Below are positions 54,749 to 62,769 of a stretch of DNA of 64,000 nucleotides, piece by piece. The translations under genes were made by a program, and so were the position numbers. The DNA lies in contig NZ_MTAZ01000049.1 of NCBI RefSeq assembly GCF_002150785.1, positions 21,888 through 85,887 of the forward strand, written 5' to 3'. This DNA is from Arenibacter amylolyticus. GTDB taxonomy: Bacteria > Bacteroidota > Bacteroidia > Flavobacteriales > Flavobacteriaceae. The notes below the pieces were generated by a model, which was given only the letters and a program-made list of their open reading frames with translations, was not told where the DNA came from and searched no databases. Every line of letters begins with the position of its first letter. The first letter of the stretch is position 1.

Positions 54749-55276
54749 ATGCAAATACTAGGTATAGGATCGCGAATAAATCATAAGGAACATGGGAAAG
54801 GAGTGGTGACCAACGTCACCTCCCAGCATTATTGGGTGACATTTATGGATAGCGGATTGGAAACTATAGCCATAGATTCAGATTTCGAAATTATTGAGTC
54901 ACTAGAGGGGGAAGTAGATTCCATCAGTTTTTCAGAAGTGGAGCAATCGTTAATTCAGATTCTTAGAAAATGGAGCGACATAAGTTCGGTAACCCCAATT
55001 GCGGATAAATGGAAAGGTGGATCTATCGTATTAAAACCAGGGGATGCCAACTTATCGGAAAAAGAAATTCCCATGGATACTTTTTTTCATAAGATAGTGA
55101 TGGTAAGAGATCGTGTAAGGGTTATGGAGCAGAAAATCAATAGTAATTCCAAATTGCATGATCAGGAAAAGATAGATCTACAGCAATATATCACCCGTAT
55201 TTATGGTAGTCTAACAACTTTTAATGTATTGTTTAAGAATCAAAGCGATCAATTTGTGGGAGCTAAAAGTAAATAG
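54749..55276 (+). CDS. Unknown protein with PcrA-like Tudor motif
   Basis: A 175-residue soluble protein. Its N-terminus GSRINHKEHGKGVVTNV (7-23) closely follows the C-terminal Tudor-like domain of the UvrD/PcrA helicase in this same window (GARVNHTRFGRGQV): the shared pattern is GxRxNHxxxGxGxV. The rest is helical and acidic (FSEVEQSLIQILRKWSDI, KIVMVRDRVRVMEQKINSN). No named family is recognised beyond that. It is divergent from uvrA, 122 bp apart. A role in RNA polymerase or repair-protein contact is inference. Confidence 0.7.
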   Translation: MQILGIGSRINHKEHGKGVVTNVTSQHYWVTFMDSGLETIAIDSDFEIIESLEGEVDSISFSEVEQSLIQILRKWSDISSVTPIADKWKGGSIVLKPGDANLSEKEIPMDTFFHKIVMVRDRVRVMEQKINSNSKLHDQEKIDLQQYITRIYGSLTTFNVLFKNQSDQFVGAKSK

Positions 55277-55359
55277 TTTCGTATGGCTAAAACAACGGAA
55301 ATATTACAATGGTCCTAGCATAATTTAGGAATTGTAGGTACCAACCTTACAGAAGCTTG

Positions 55360-56073
55360 TTAGACGGCAGTTTTTGCCCGGATATAAGAAGTGGTGCTGG
55401 GCGTATTTTCTTGTACAAAAAGTTTGTTGTTGAGCAGGGATCTTAGGTTGGTTTTAGGAAGGGATCCTTTGTAATGGAGTTGTGAAAGATCTCGCTGAAG
55501 AATCTGTGTTTTTTCCAGATTGTTGTAGAGGGCAAGTTGTCTTTTGCGATCGTAGATAACAAATTCTGTTTGCGGAAACTTTAATCGGTAGTATCTAGAA
55601 ATCAAGGGTATTACATTATAGTGTGGCTCCACTACAGAGAAGTAAACTGAATCCTTAGAAACTCCGAATTTTGCGCTAGACTCAATTCGGAGTTTCTCCC
55701 TAGCAACCATCCCTGTATACTGATAGAGCTTTACATTTATGGCATGTAATTCTTCCAGCTCCTCCTTGGAAAGCGTTCGGTAGAGTGAACAGATATACTT
55801 GTAAAGTAGCAGTTCTACCCCCTTAATTTCGCTTAAAAAAGAAAAATAAACGGTTTTGATGGCCCCATTGTTCTTGTTCCGTATTCCGGTCCATACACGC
55901 TGGGCTATATCCAAATCTGTAACAATGGTTACGGTTTCTGTAAACAACCCATTTTGCGATTCGTTGGCTGTTTGAATGTCGATGACCTTTATCTTCGTTT
56001 CAAAGGCCCGATATATGGCACATAGGAATCCATTGAAGCTTCCATCGTATCGTAAGATTTTTGCATTTTCCAT
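55360..56073 (-). CDS. DUF4130 (TIGR03915) family putative DNA-repair protein
   Basis: A 237-residue member of the family found beside a radical-SAM DNA-repair protein and fused in some uracil-DNA glycosylase-like proteins. Landmarks: ILRYDGSFNGFLCAIYRAFE (6-25), FLSEIKGVELLLYKYIC and the core EPHYNVIPLISRYYRLKFP followed by FVIYDRKRQLALY. The usual C-terminal basic helix (family pattern MPKRYW) is missing and replaced by a divergent tail rich in Ser/Thr. The radical-SAM partner is not in the window. Its start is divergent from an XRE/S24 regulator, which suggests DNA-damage control. Confidence 0.8.
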   Translation of the reverse strand: MENAKILRYDGSFNGFLCAIYRAFETKIKVIDIQTANESQNGLFTETVTIVTDLDIAQRVWTGIRNKNNGAIKTVYFSFLSEIKGVELLLYKYICSLYRTLSKEELEELHAINVKLYQYTGMVAREKLRIESSAKFGVSKDSVYFSVVEPHYNVIPLISRYYRLKFPQTEFVIYDRKRQLALYNNLEKTQILQRDLSQLHYKGSLPKTNLRSLLNNKLFVQENTPSTTSYIRAKTAV

Positions 56074-56259
56074 ACTTGTTCCAATATATTGATTTATAAT
56101 TATCTTTCATTTCCTTGTATTGAATCTACTTTACCTCTTGGCTAATCACAAGACCCTTTTAGGGCTATCTTCTTAGGAGTGGGCTTCCTTTACGGAAGGG
56201 TATAGCATCCATATCTTTATTGAAATCTCCAAAATTATAAGCTCCATAATGTTGCAGTT

Positions 56260-56340
56260 ATTCCAAATATATGGAATTTTTCCTAAAAATGGAAATAATC
56301 CAAAAATTCTATTGGATATACTCCAAATTATGTATATTTG
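56260..56340. promoter_or_regulatory. Clustered inverted repeats, probable operators of the S24 repressor
   Basis: Four consecutive inverted repeats: ATTCCA-6-TGGAAT (56260-56277), TTTCC-7-GGAAA (56279-56295), ATCCAA-8-TTGGAT (56298-56317) and CAAAT-7-ATTTG (56324-56340). TCC(A/T)A half-sites recur roughly every 19 nt (56228, 56243, 56262, 56281, 56299, 56322). The last two overlap the promoter of the XRE/S24 gene, consistent with autoregulation. Confidence 0.6.
56311..56340 (+). promoter_or_regulatory. Promoter of the XRE/S24 regulator
   Basis: ATTG (56311-56314), an 18-nt spacer and TATATTTG (56333-56340) match the Bacteroidota -33/-7 elements closely. The ATG follows 63 nt later. The -7 box lies inside the last inverted repeat. 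Confidence 0.55.
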
Positions 56341-56403
56341 AAAATAATAGATCCGCCTAGGAAGCATAATCCTTTGTGGGAGTGTTAATTAAAATCTTGG
56401 GAT

Positions 56404-57171
56404 ATGAACGATAATGCAGAGATTGCTATAAAACGATTTACAGAATTACGTAGGGAACTAGGCTTTACCCAGGCAGAATTTGCCAAGTTATTGGGAGTTT
56501 CCAATACCACTGCCGATATAGAACGTGGTAGAACCAAGTTATCAGGGACCGTGGTGGCTCAACTCCTTAAACAATTCAACGTTAATCCATTGTGGTTGTT
56601 TGGAGAAAGCAATAACAGGCATTTATCTCCTGCCAACAGTAGTGTTATGCCAAAAGTTGTGACCGTTGATGCTTCAGATAATGAAAATATGGTATTGGTA
56701 AATGCAAAAGCTGCCGCAGGTTACCCTCAAAACATACAGGATACAAGTTGGTATAAGCAGCTACCGGCCTTTGACATTCCTCTTCCCGAATTCAGAAACG
56801 CAACCTATCGAGGTTTTCAAGTCGAAGGGGACAGTATGTTGCCTAATTTAAGACCAGGGGAGTGGGTGCTCGCAAAAGCCGTTGAAGGCCTGGAAGATGT
56901 TAGTCCAAATAAAATTTATGTGGTGGTCTTGTATGATGCCGTTTTGGTTAAGAAACTCGAAAGAACTCCAGATCCCACAGAGATGGCCCTTATCTCCTTA
57001 AATGAAAATTATCCTCCCTATCGTGTTAAGACCAATCAGATACAGGAATTGTGGCAGGTTGGCAGTAAAATAACCTTTGGTGTAGACGCTACCTCCGAAA
57101 ATGGACTGCTGCGACAATTACAGGAATCCATGGAGGAATTAAAAAGTCAGATTAGAAGGGTGAATAATTAA
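56404..57171 (+). CDS. XRE-family repressor with S24 (LexA-like) self-cleavage domain
   Basis: A 255-residue regulator. The helix-turn-helix is at 11-45 (LGFTQAEFAKLLGVSNTTA); residues 135-230 form a LexA/UmuD-type S24 domain with Ser144 in VEGDSML and Lys183 in VLVKKL as the catalytic pair. The Ala-Gly cleavage site is in KAAAGY (Ala105-Gly106). RecA-stimulated autocleavage is expected to relieve repression, a phage CI/LexA-like mode. A C-terminal coiled coil (LRQLQESMEELKSQIRR) could aid oligomerisation. It is divergent from the DUF4130 gene with clustered operators between. No phage genes surround it. Confidence 0.9.
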   Translation: MNDNAEIAIKRFTELRRELGFTQAEFAKLLGVSNTTADIERGRTKLSGTVVAQLLKQFNVNPLWLFGESNNRHLSPANSSVMPKVVTVDASDNENMVLVNAKAAAGYPQNIQDTSWYKQLPAFDIPLPEFRNATYRGFQVEGDSMLPNLRPGEWVLAKAVEGLEDVSPNKIYVVVLYDAVLVKKLERTPDPTEMALISLNENYPPYRVKTNQIQELWQVGSKITFGVDATSENGLLRQLQESMEELKSQIRRVNN

Positions 57172-57670
57172 TGGAAAAATGCTACTTGACCTTCCGTTTT
57201 AAATGCAGTCCAAACCCCTTAAAATATGCCAAATAAGGCATACACCACAAATTATTGGGATTACACAACAATATAAAAGCTGTATAAACCAAAAAGTTTA
57301 AATTAGCTACCGATAAAAGATCCCAAATCTTATCATGTTACTTATATCGAAAGGCATTGCAAATTATTTGTATTGCCTTTTTTTACATTGTTAGCACGGA
57401 TGATTATTAGGTTGTTAACTATATTTTGGTGAGTTGTGGGACCTGTGTTGTGGGTCAGGTGATTTTTTAATACTTTACAGCAGCCAAAGACTTCAGCCAT
57501 AATTGCTTAGTGCAACTAGGTTCTAGATAATAGATTTGTTATTGTGGACTTCATCTTCGCAACAATGCTTCTACTTTTACGTTGGTATATAACTTCATGC
57601 TTTAGTAACATTCCCTTGATTAAGGAGGGTGTGGGTATGGATTAATTTAGTGAGATGCTCAACTTTGAAA
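57172..57670. other. Intergenic region, 499 bp
   Basis: Apart from the terminator at 57350 I see no gene. A TAGATTTG at 57531-57538 fits the -7 consensus and could belong to the histidine kinase gene, 133 nt downstream; there is no good -33 partner. Confidence 0.55.
57350..57386 (+). terminator. Probable intrinsic terminator
   Basis: AAAGGCATTGCAAAT pairs with ATTTGTATTGCCTTT (15 positions, one T-T mismatch), followed by a run of T. It lies 179 nt after the S24 gene stop and before the histidine kinase gene. Confidence 0.7.
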
Positions 57671-59641
57671 ATGATAAAGTCTGTAAGTAATAAATTGTTG
57701 GTTTTTACATTGTGCTTCCTAAATGGGTGGCTGGCCATGGCACAAGATACAGTGGCAGAGCCCCATTTTCTCAAGGAATTTCAGGAATTGGAAAAAGCCG
57801 ATGAAAGATTTCAGTACTTTTTCAATACCTCTAATCGTTACGTAAAGAATTCTGCTTATGACTGGCAGGCAATGGTGAATAAGTACCAAAGCAATGCCCT
57901 AAAGGTCAATGATTCCCTAAGTTTCATGAAGTATCGAATAATGCAGGCGCAGTTATTTTATGATCTAGGCGATTATAGTAAAAGTGTGGCAATCGCCCAT
58001 GAACTGTATGAGGAGTGGGAAGGGATGGATGTTAAATTTAAAAGCGTATTGCTCAGTTTAATAGACGATAACTATGCGAAACTAGGCTTATACGATCGTC
58101 AATTTGATATTCGGAACGAGAAAAGGGAGTTAGGGCTTTCCGATAAGGTAGTGTTTTACGATATCTATTCCAATTTGGGCTTGCATAGAAAGGCGATGGA
58201 CGATTATATAAAGGAGACCCTGAAAACTCTAGAGGAGCACGATTATTATGGTCAGGCAGAGTATCATAATAATGTAGGGACCTATTTAATGTTAGATATG
58301 TCTACTCCCACAGCGCTCACCTATTATAAAAAGGCAGAGGGCTTTATAACGATTTTTTTAATCGATATTACTAGACAAAAAACAGAGCAGGAATTAAACA
58401 AGGGAAAATTACTAAAAGGAATCATTAACGGGAACATAGGGAAGTGCTATGCTAGACTAAAAGAGTTTGATCTTGCGATTCCTTTATTGGAAAATTCTAT
58501 AGCTACCATTGAAAAGTACAACACAGGGAATTATTCCACGGAACTAGTGATGAACACTCTGGAGTTATCTGACTGTTTTCTGCAAAAGGAAGAATTTGAA
58601 AAAGCGAAAGAATTACTGCTAAAAGTAGTTGCACCAGTTAGCGTAGAAAATGTATTAAGAAGAAACGGACTCTTGGCCGCTTATTATGACCGAACCAAGG
58701 ATTATAAAGGCGCTGTAGATTACCTGAAAAGAAATGTAAGGATTAGGGATTCGTTGAAAAAGAATGAATCTTCCATGAAAAAGCAACAATTGGCGGCCGT
58801 TGCCGGGCAGGAAATAGAGTACTCCAAAAAGATGATGGAGGAGCAGAAGCGGGATCTGGAAAAATCCAAAATAGATCTTCAGGCAAAGGAAGAACGGATT
58901 AATATTGTCTTTATTTCGCTGATATTCACTTTAATGGGCTTTGCAGGATTGGTTTATGCTTATATAAAAAGTATAAAAAATCAGCGGCTTATAGCAGATC
59001 AAAAGCAAATTATAGAGGCTTCCCTAGTAGAGAAGGATTCCTTGTTAAAGGAAATACACCATCGAGTGAAAAACAACCTGCAAATGGTCTCAAGTCTACT
59101 TAGTCTGCAAACCAAAAACACTAGAAGCAAGTCGGCAATCCTAGCATTGGAAGAGGGGAAGAGTAGGGTAAAGGCTATGGCATTGATACATCAAAAACTC
59201 TATCAAAATGATGACCTTTCCGTTATTGAAATGCAGGGATATATAGAAAGTCTTATCAATAGTGTACAATCTGTCTATAAAAAAGGCGGACATACGATCA
59301 ATATTACCATCGATGCCGAGGGGGTAGAGCTAGATATTGATAGGGCCATTCCGTTTGGATTAATCTTAAATGAGTTGGTTTCCAACTCCTTTAAATATGC
59401 ATTTCCCAATGGCGGGATAAACGGAGAGGGGGAGAAAATCTATATACATTTAAACAAAAATGGCGACCAAGGATACTTTGAGTATTCCGATAATGGGATA
59501 GGTATGCCAGAGGATACGGATTTAGAGAAAAACACCTCAATGGGAATACGATTGATGAATCGACTGGTTAATCAGTTGCAGTCTACCTTAAATATCGATA
59601 AAACTACGGAAGGAGTTCGTTTTTGGTTCAATTTTAAATAA
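57671..59641 (+). CDS. TPR sensor histidine kinase (HisKA_2 type)
   Basis: A 656-residue kinase. The ATG with the signal peptide KLLVFTLCFLNGWLAMAQ was chosen; an in-frame GTG upstream adds 14 non-signal residues. TPR-like helices fill the periplasmic part (about 40-390), followed by a coiled coil, one membrane span (INIVFISLIFTLMGFAGLVYAY) and the kinase. The phosphoacceptor is in KEIHHRVKNNLQMVSSLL, the HisKA_2/HWE-related arrangement, with ATPase residues FGLILNELVSNSFKYAF, DNGIGMP and SMGIRLMNRL. No response regulator is adjacent. The 59665 gene follows, its ATG 23 nt after this stop. Confidence 0.9.
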   Translation: MIKSVSNKLLVFTLCFLNGWLAMAQDTVAEPHFLKEFQELEKADERFQYFFNTSNRYVKNSAYDWQAMVNKYQSNALKVNDSLSFMKYRIMQAQLFYDLGDYSKSVAIAHELYEEWEGMDVKFKSVLLSLIDDNYAKLGLYDRQFDIRNEKRELGLSDKVVFYDIYSNLGLHRKAMDDYIKETLKTLEEHDYYGQAEYHNNVGTYLMLDMSTPTALTYYKKAEGFITIFLIDITRQKTEQELNKGKLLKGIINGNIGKCYARLKEFDLAIPLLENSIATIEKYNTGNYSTELVMNTLELSDCFLQKEEFEKAKELLLKVVAPVSVENVLRRNGLLAAYYDRTKDYKGAVDYLKRNVRIRDSLKKNESSMKKQQLAAVAGQEIEYSKKMMEEQKRDLEKSKIDLQAKEERINIVFISLIFTLMGFAGLVYAYIKSIKNQRLIADQKQIIEASLVEKDSLLKEIHHRVKNNLQMVSSLLSLQTKNTRSKSAILALEEGKSRVKAMALIHQKLYQNDDLSVIEMQGYIESLINSVQSVYKKGGHTINITIDAEGVELDIDRAIPFGLILNELVSNSFKYAFPNGGINGEGEKIYIHLNKNGDQGYFEYSDNGIGMPEDTDLEKNTSMGIRLMNRLVNQLQSTLNIDKTTEGVRFWFNFK

Positions 59642-59664
59642 CTTTGGATGAAAACAACTTTAAT

Positions 59665-60345
59665 ATGCAAATTACTTTTTTAGGTCATGCTTCCCTGCAA
59701 ATTATGGTGGCAGGGAAAACACTTTTAGTGGATCCATTTATATCTGGAAACGAGAAAGCAAAAGGGATTATTGATGTAAATGAGCTAAATCCGGATTATA
59801 TCCTGGTTACCCATGCTCATCAAGACCATATTTTGGATGTAGAGGCCATTGCTAAACGAAGCAAGGCCGTAGTGGTTAGTAACTTTGAAATAGCCACTTA
59901 TTACGAGAACAAAGGCATTGCTGTTCACCCTATGAATCATGGTGGTAGTTGGAACTTTGATTTCGGTGTTTTAAAATATGTAAATGCAATCCACACTTCT
60001 TCATTCCCCGATGGAACTTATGGCGGACAGCCAGGAGGGTTTGTATTATCTTCAGAAGATAAGCACATTTATATTGCGGGAGATACAGCCTTGACTATGG
60101 ATATGAAACTAATCCCATTATTTGCCAAACTAGATCTTGCCATCTTACCAGTAGGTGATAATTTTACCATGGGACCCAAAGATGCCGTGATTGCTGCAGA
60201 CTATGTTGGCTGTGATAAGGTTCTGGGTTATCACTATGACACCTTTGGTTTTATCGAAATAGACCATGAAAAAGCAAAAAAGGCTTTTGCCGATACAGGA
60301 AAAGAACTGGTGTTGTTAAAAATAGGAGAGGAGCTTTCGGTATAA
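59665..60345 (+). CDS. UPF0173 metal-dependent hydrolase (beta-lactamase fold)
   Basis: A 226-residue metallo-hydrolase of the UPF0173 type. ITFLGHASLQI (3-13), LVDPFISGN, VTHAHQDHILDVEAIAK with its HxHxDH metal site, HPMNHGGSW, HTSSFPDGTYGGQPGGFVL, YIAGDTALTMDM and the C-terminal GYHYDTFGFIEID are all characteristic. The substrate is unknown. The ATG was chosen over a TTG seven codons upstream. It follows the histidine kinase gene and ends before a strong terminator. Confidence 0.9.
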   Translation: MQITFLGHASLQIMVAGKTLLVDPFISGNEKAKGIIDVNELNPDYILVTHAHQDHILDVEAIAKRSKAVVVSNFEIATYYENKGIAVHPMNHGGSWNFDFGVLKYVNAIHTSSFPDGTYGGQPGGFVLSSEDKHIYIAGDTALTMDMKLIPLFAKLDLAILPVGDNFTMGPKDAVIAADYVGCDKVLGYHYDTFGFIEIDHEKAKKAFADTGKELVLLKIGEELSV

Positions 60346-60403
60346 TTTGTGTGTAGGGTTCTTAAGAACTTTTTTCACACGCCAACATTTCAGTAAAACT
60401 TTT

Positions 60404-60460
60404 AGGAACATCCCATTTAGAGATAGCTATCAATACGCTCTAGGGATGTTCTTTTATTTT
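60404..60460 (+). terminator. Intrinsic terminator after the UPF0173 gene
   Basis: AGGAACATCCC pairs with GGGATGTTCTT (with one G-T pair), and inside it TAGAG (60418-60422) pairs with CTCTA (60438-60442); a T-rich tract follows. The loop carries the palindrome ATAGCTAT. Confidence 0.8.
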
Positions 60461-60743
60461 ATTGCAATCATGCCTATACAAGATCTTAAAAATATTCCGT
60501 TTTGTCCCCCGGTTTTACCTTTGTCATTACCTTATAAAGTGGCAAGTCAAGAATCTTTTATGGAAGATTTAAGGAGGAAAGCCGTCTTTTAGTTTTGGCC
60601 TACCGTTATATAAAGATCTTTGTAGTTCTGGTTTATAAGGGGATTAAATTCAATATCAATCTATTAGAGGGGGAGAGGAAAGGTGCGTTGGTTCTATAGC
60701 TTTGATTCTGCTTATAATTCCCTCCTAATAGGAAAAAGATAGT

Positions 60744-60751
60744 TAATTTTG
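60744..60751 (+). promoter_or_regulatory. Candidate -7 box for the men operon
   Basis: TAATTTTG fits TAnnTTTG and lies only 12 nt before the menC ATG, implying a very short leader. No -33 element is evident at the correct spacing. Confidence 0.3.
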
Positions 60752-60763
60752 GCTTTATCGATT

Positions 60764-61816
60764 ATGAAAGCAACTTACAATAAATACATTCTAGAATTTA
60801 AGAAACCCAGTGGCACCTCTAGAGGCATAATGACCCAAAAAGAGACCTGGTTTTTAATTTTGGAAAAAGACGGCCAGGTTGGTATTGGGGAATGCGGCCT
60901 CTTAAGGGGATTAAGTGTGGACGACCTTCCTAACTATGAAGAGAAGTTAAAATGGACCTGTAACAATATCCACCTAGGAAAAGATGCGTTGTGGGAAGCC
61001 CTTAGGGACTACCCCAGTATACAGTTTGGATTGGAGCAAGCGTTTCTCACTCTGGAATCTAACGACAGGTTTGGCTTGTTTCCTTCAGAATTTACCAAAG
61101 GAGAGCAGCTTATTCCCATTAATGGACTGGTCTGGATGGGAAATGAGGACTTTATGCACCAGCAGATTGCCCAAAAGCTCAAAGAGGGTTTCCGATGTAT
61201 TAAAATGAAGATTGGGGCTATTGACTTCGAGAAGGAATTGGCCCTTCTAGCTTCTATCCGTGAGACTTATGATCAAAATCAAATAGAATTAAGGGTAGAC
61301 GCAAACGGAGCATTTACTCCTTCCCAGGCTATGGAGAAGTTGCAAAAATTGGCATCCTATGGTATCCACTCCATAGAGCAGCCCATTAAAGCAGGACAAA
61401 CGGTCCAAATGAGAGAATTGTGCAGTAATACGCCCATTCCAATTGCTTTGGATGAAGAACTTATTGGGGTTAATGATGTAACAAAGAAAGAAGAATTACT
61501 ACAAACTATTCGTCCGCAGTATATAATTTTAAAACCGAGTTTAATAGGCGGATTTAAAGGTAGTGAAGAGTGGATAGCCATTGCCGATAGGCTTAATGTT
61601 AAATGGTGGGTTACGAGTGCACTAGAGAGTAATGTTGGATTAAATGCTATTGCACAATGGACGTATACCTTGGGTAGCAGTATGCTTCAAGGTTTGGGAA
61701 CAGGGAGTCTATTTACCAACAACTTCCCAAGCCCTTTAAAGGTTGAAAACGGGCATTTAGGATATATGCAAGGTGTAAAGTGGGACGAAAAATTATTGGA
61801 GAAAATATGTATATAG
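60764..61816 (+). CDS. menC: o-Succinylbenzoate synthase
   Basis: A 350-residue enolase-superfamily enzyme of menaquinone synthesis that dehydrates SHCHC to o-succinylbenzoate. It shows the catalytic KMKIG, DANGAF, EQPIKAG, LDEELIG and LKPSLIGG in the order expected for the metal ligands and Lys acids/bases, plus the capping domain at the N-terminus. The ATG was chosen over a TTG five codons upstream. It overlaps the CPBP gene by 10 nt and shares an operon with menE. Confidence 0.92.
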   Translation: MKATYNKYILEFKKPSGTSRGIMTQKETWFLILEKDGQVGIGECGLLRGLSVDDLPNYEEKLKWTCNNIHLGKDALWEALRDYPSIQFGLEQAFLTLESNDRFGLFPSEFTKGEQLIPINGLVWMGNEDFMHQQIAQKLKEGFRCIKMKIGAIDFEKELALLASIRETYDQNQIELRVDANGAFTPSQAMEKLQKLASYGIHSIEQPIKAGQTVQMRELCSNTPIPIALDEELIGVNDVTKKEELLQTIRPQYIILKPSLIGGFKGSEEWIAIADRLNVKWWVTSALESNVGLNAIAQWTYTLGSSMLQGLGTGSLFTNNFPSPLKVENGHLGYMQGVKWDEKLLEKICI

Positions 61817-62769
61817 AGCAAGGGTATAAGGGAAAACATGAGTCTTGGCGGTATGTAGTTGGCGTTTTGATCATATTTGTTGGTTGGCAGGTTATTGGGA
61901 TGATCCCCTTATTATTTGCTTTAATCTTAAAATCCTTGGAAGCAGATACTATGCCTACGGATATAGGGGAAATGGCTAAGCTGCTTGGGAGTAACTTGTT
62001 TTTATTTTTAATGCTATTGTCCTTCGCATTCGGGATGGTCGCTACCTTGGTTACAACGAAAGTATTACATAAACAATCCATCGTATCCCTTACTACCAGC
62101 AGGAGTAAAATAGATTGGAGCCGGGTGATATATGCGTTTGCCATATGGGCTGGCATTACACTCGTTATACTGGGGCTGGATATTTTTCTTAGTCCGGAGG
62201 ATTATGAATTCAATTTTAACCTCAAACCTTTTTTAATCCTATCTGTTATTGCCATTCTCCTTATTCCCTTGCAGACCAGTTTTGAGGAGTATTTTATGCG
62301 AGGGTATTTAATGCAGGGGATTGGTATATTGGCAGGTAAGAGGTGGGTGCCTTTAGTGGTTACTTCATTAATTTTTGGTCTCTTGCACCTCTTTAATCCT
62401 GAAGTGGAAAAACTGGGTTACGGAATTATGGTCTACTATATTGGGACTGGATTTTTCTTGGGAATAATCACCTTGATGGATGAAGGGCTAGAATTGGCTA
62501 TAGGATTTCACGCAGCCAATAATTTACTAACGGCTTTATTGGTGACGGCAGATTGGACCGCGTTTCAGACAGAATCTATCTATAGAGATATCTCCGAACC
62601 AGAATTGGGCTGGGATGTGTTGGTGCCGGTGTTAGTGATTTACCCTATCCTCTTATATGTGTTTGCCAAGAAATATGGCTGGACCAATTGGAAGGATCGA
62701 TTAGCAGGGGACGTGAGGTCTAAGGAAATTTTACAACTAGTGGAAGCAGATGAATCCAAGTTATTATAA
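61807..62769 (+). CDS. CPBP family intramembrane protease
   Basis: A 320-residue polytopic membrane protein of the CPBP/Rce1 (Abi) type with seven to eight helices. The glutamate-protease motifs are FEEYFMRG (EExxxR), IFGLLHLFNP (FxxxH) and GFHAANNLLTALL (HxxxN). Members cleave prenylated or other membrane proteins. It overlaps both menC (10 nt) and menE (20 nt), so translation of all three is linked. What it does within a menaquinone operon is unknown. The ATG was chosen over a GTG nine codons upstream. Confidence 0.88.
   Translation: MYIEQGYKGKHESWRYVVGVLIIFVGWQVIGMIPLLFALILKSLEADTMPTDIGEMAKLLGSNLFLFLMLLSFAFGMVATLVTTKVLHKQSIVSLTTSRSKIDWSRVIYAFAIWAGITLVILGLDIFLSPEDYEFNFNLKPFLILSVIAILLIPLQTSFEEYFMRGYLMQGIGILAGKRWVPLVVTSLIFGLLHLFNPEVEKLGYGIMVYYIGTGFFLGIITLMDEGLELAIGFHAANNLLTALLVTADWTAFQTESIYRDISEPELGWDVLVPVLVIYPILLYVFAKKYGWTNWKDRLAGDVRSKEILQLVEADESKLL

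Larger units (their letters stand above)
56074..56403. other. Divergent intergenic region with operator-like repeats, 330 bp
   Basis: It carries at least three TCCAA/TTGGA-type inverted repeats and one CAAAT/ATTTG repeat (56260-56340), a promoter for the S24 regulator, and a minus-strand TAATTTTG (56230-56237) that may serve the DUF4130 gene. No small gene is supported. Confidence 0.6.
60346..60763. other. Intergenic region, 418 bp
   Basis: It holds the terminator at 60404-60460 and a candidate promoter for menC. An 81-codon frame (60347-60592) overlaps the terminator stem and has no recognisable fold, so it is not called. Confidence 0.6.

Noticed and set aside
56173..56367. 64-codon minus-strand frame in the regulator intergenic region
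   Set aside because: It runs through the inverted repeats and has biased, unfamily-like composition.
56404..57171. Prophage CI repressor
   Set aside because: There are no phage structural, integrase or attachment sequences around it; the neighbours are repair genes.
60347..60592. 81-codon frame after the UPF0173 gene
   Set aside because: It overlaps a strong terminator stem and has no recognisable features.
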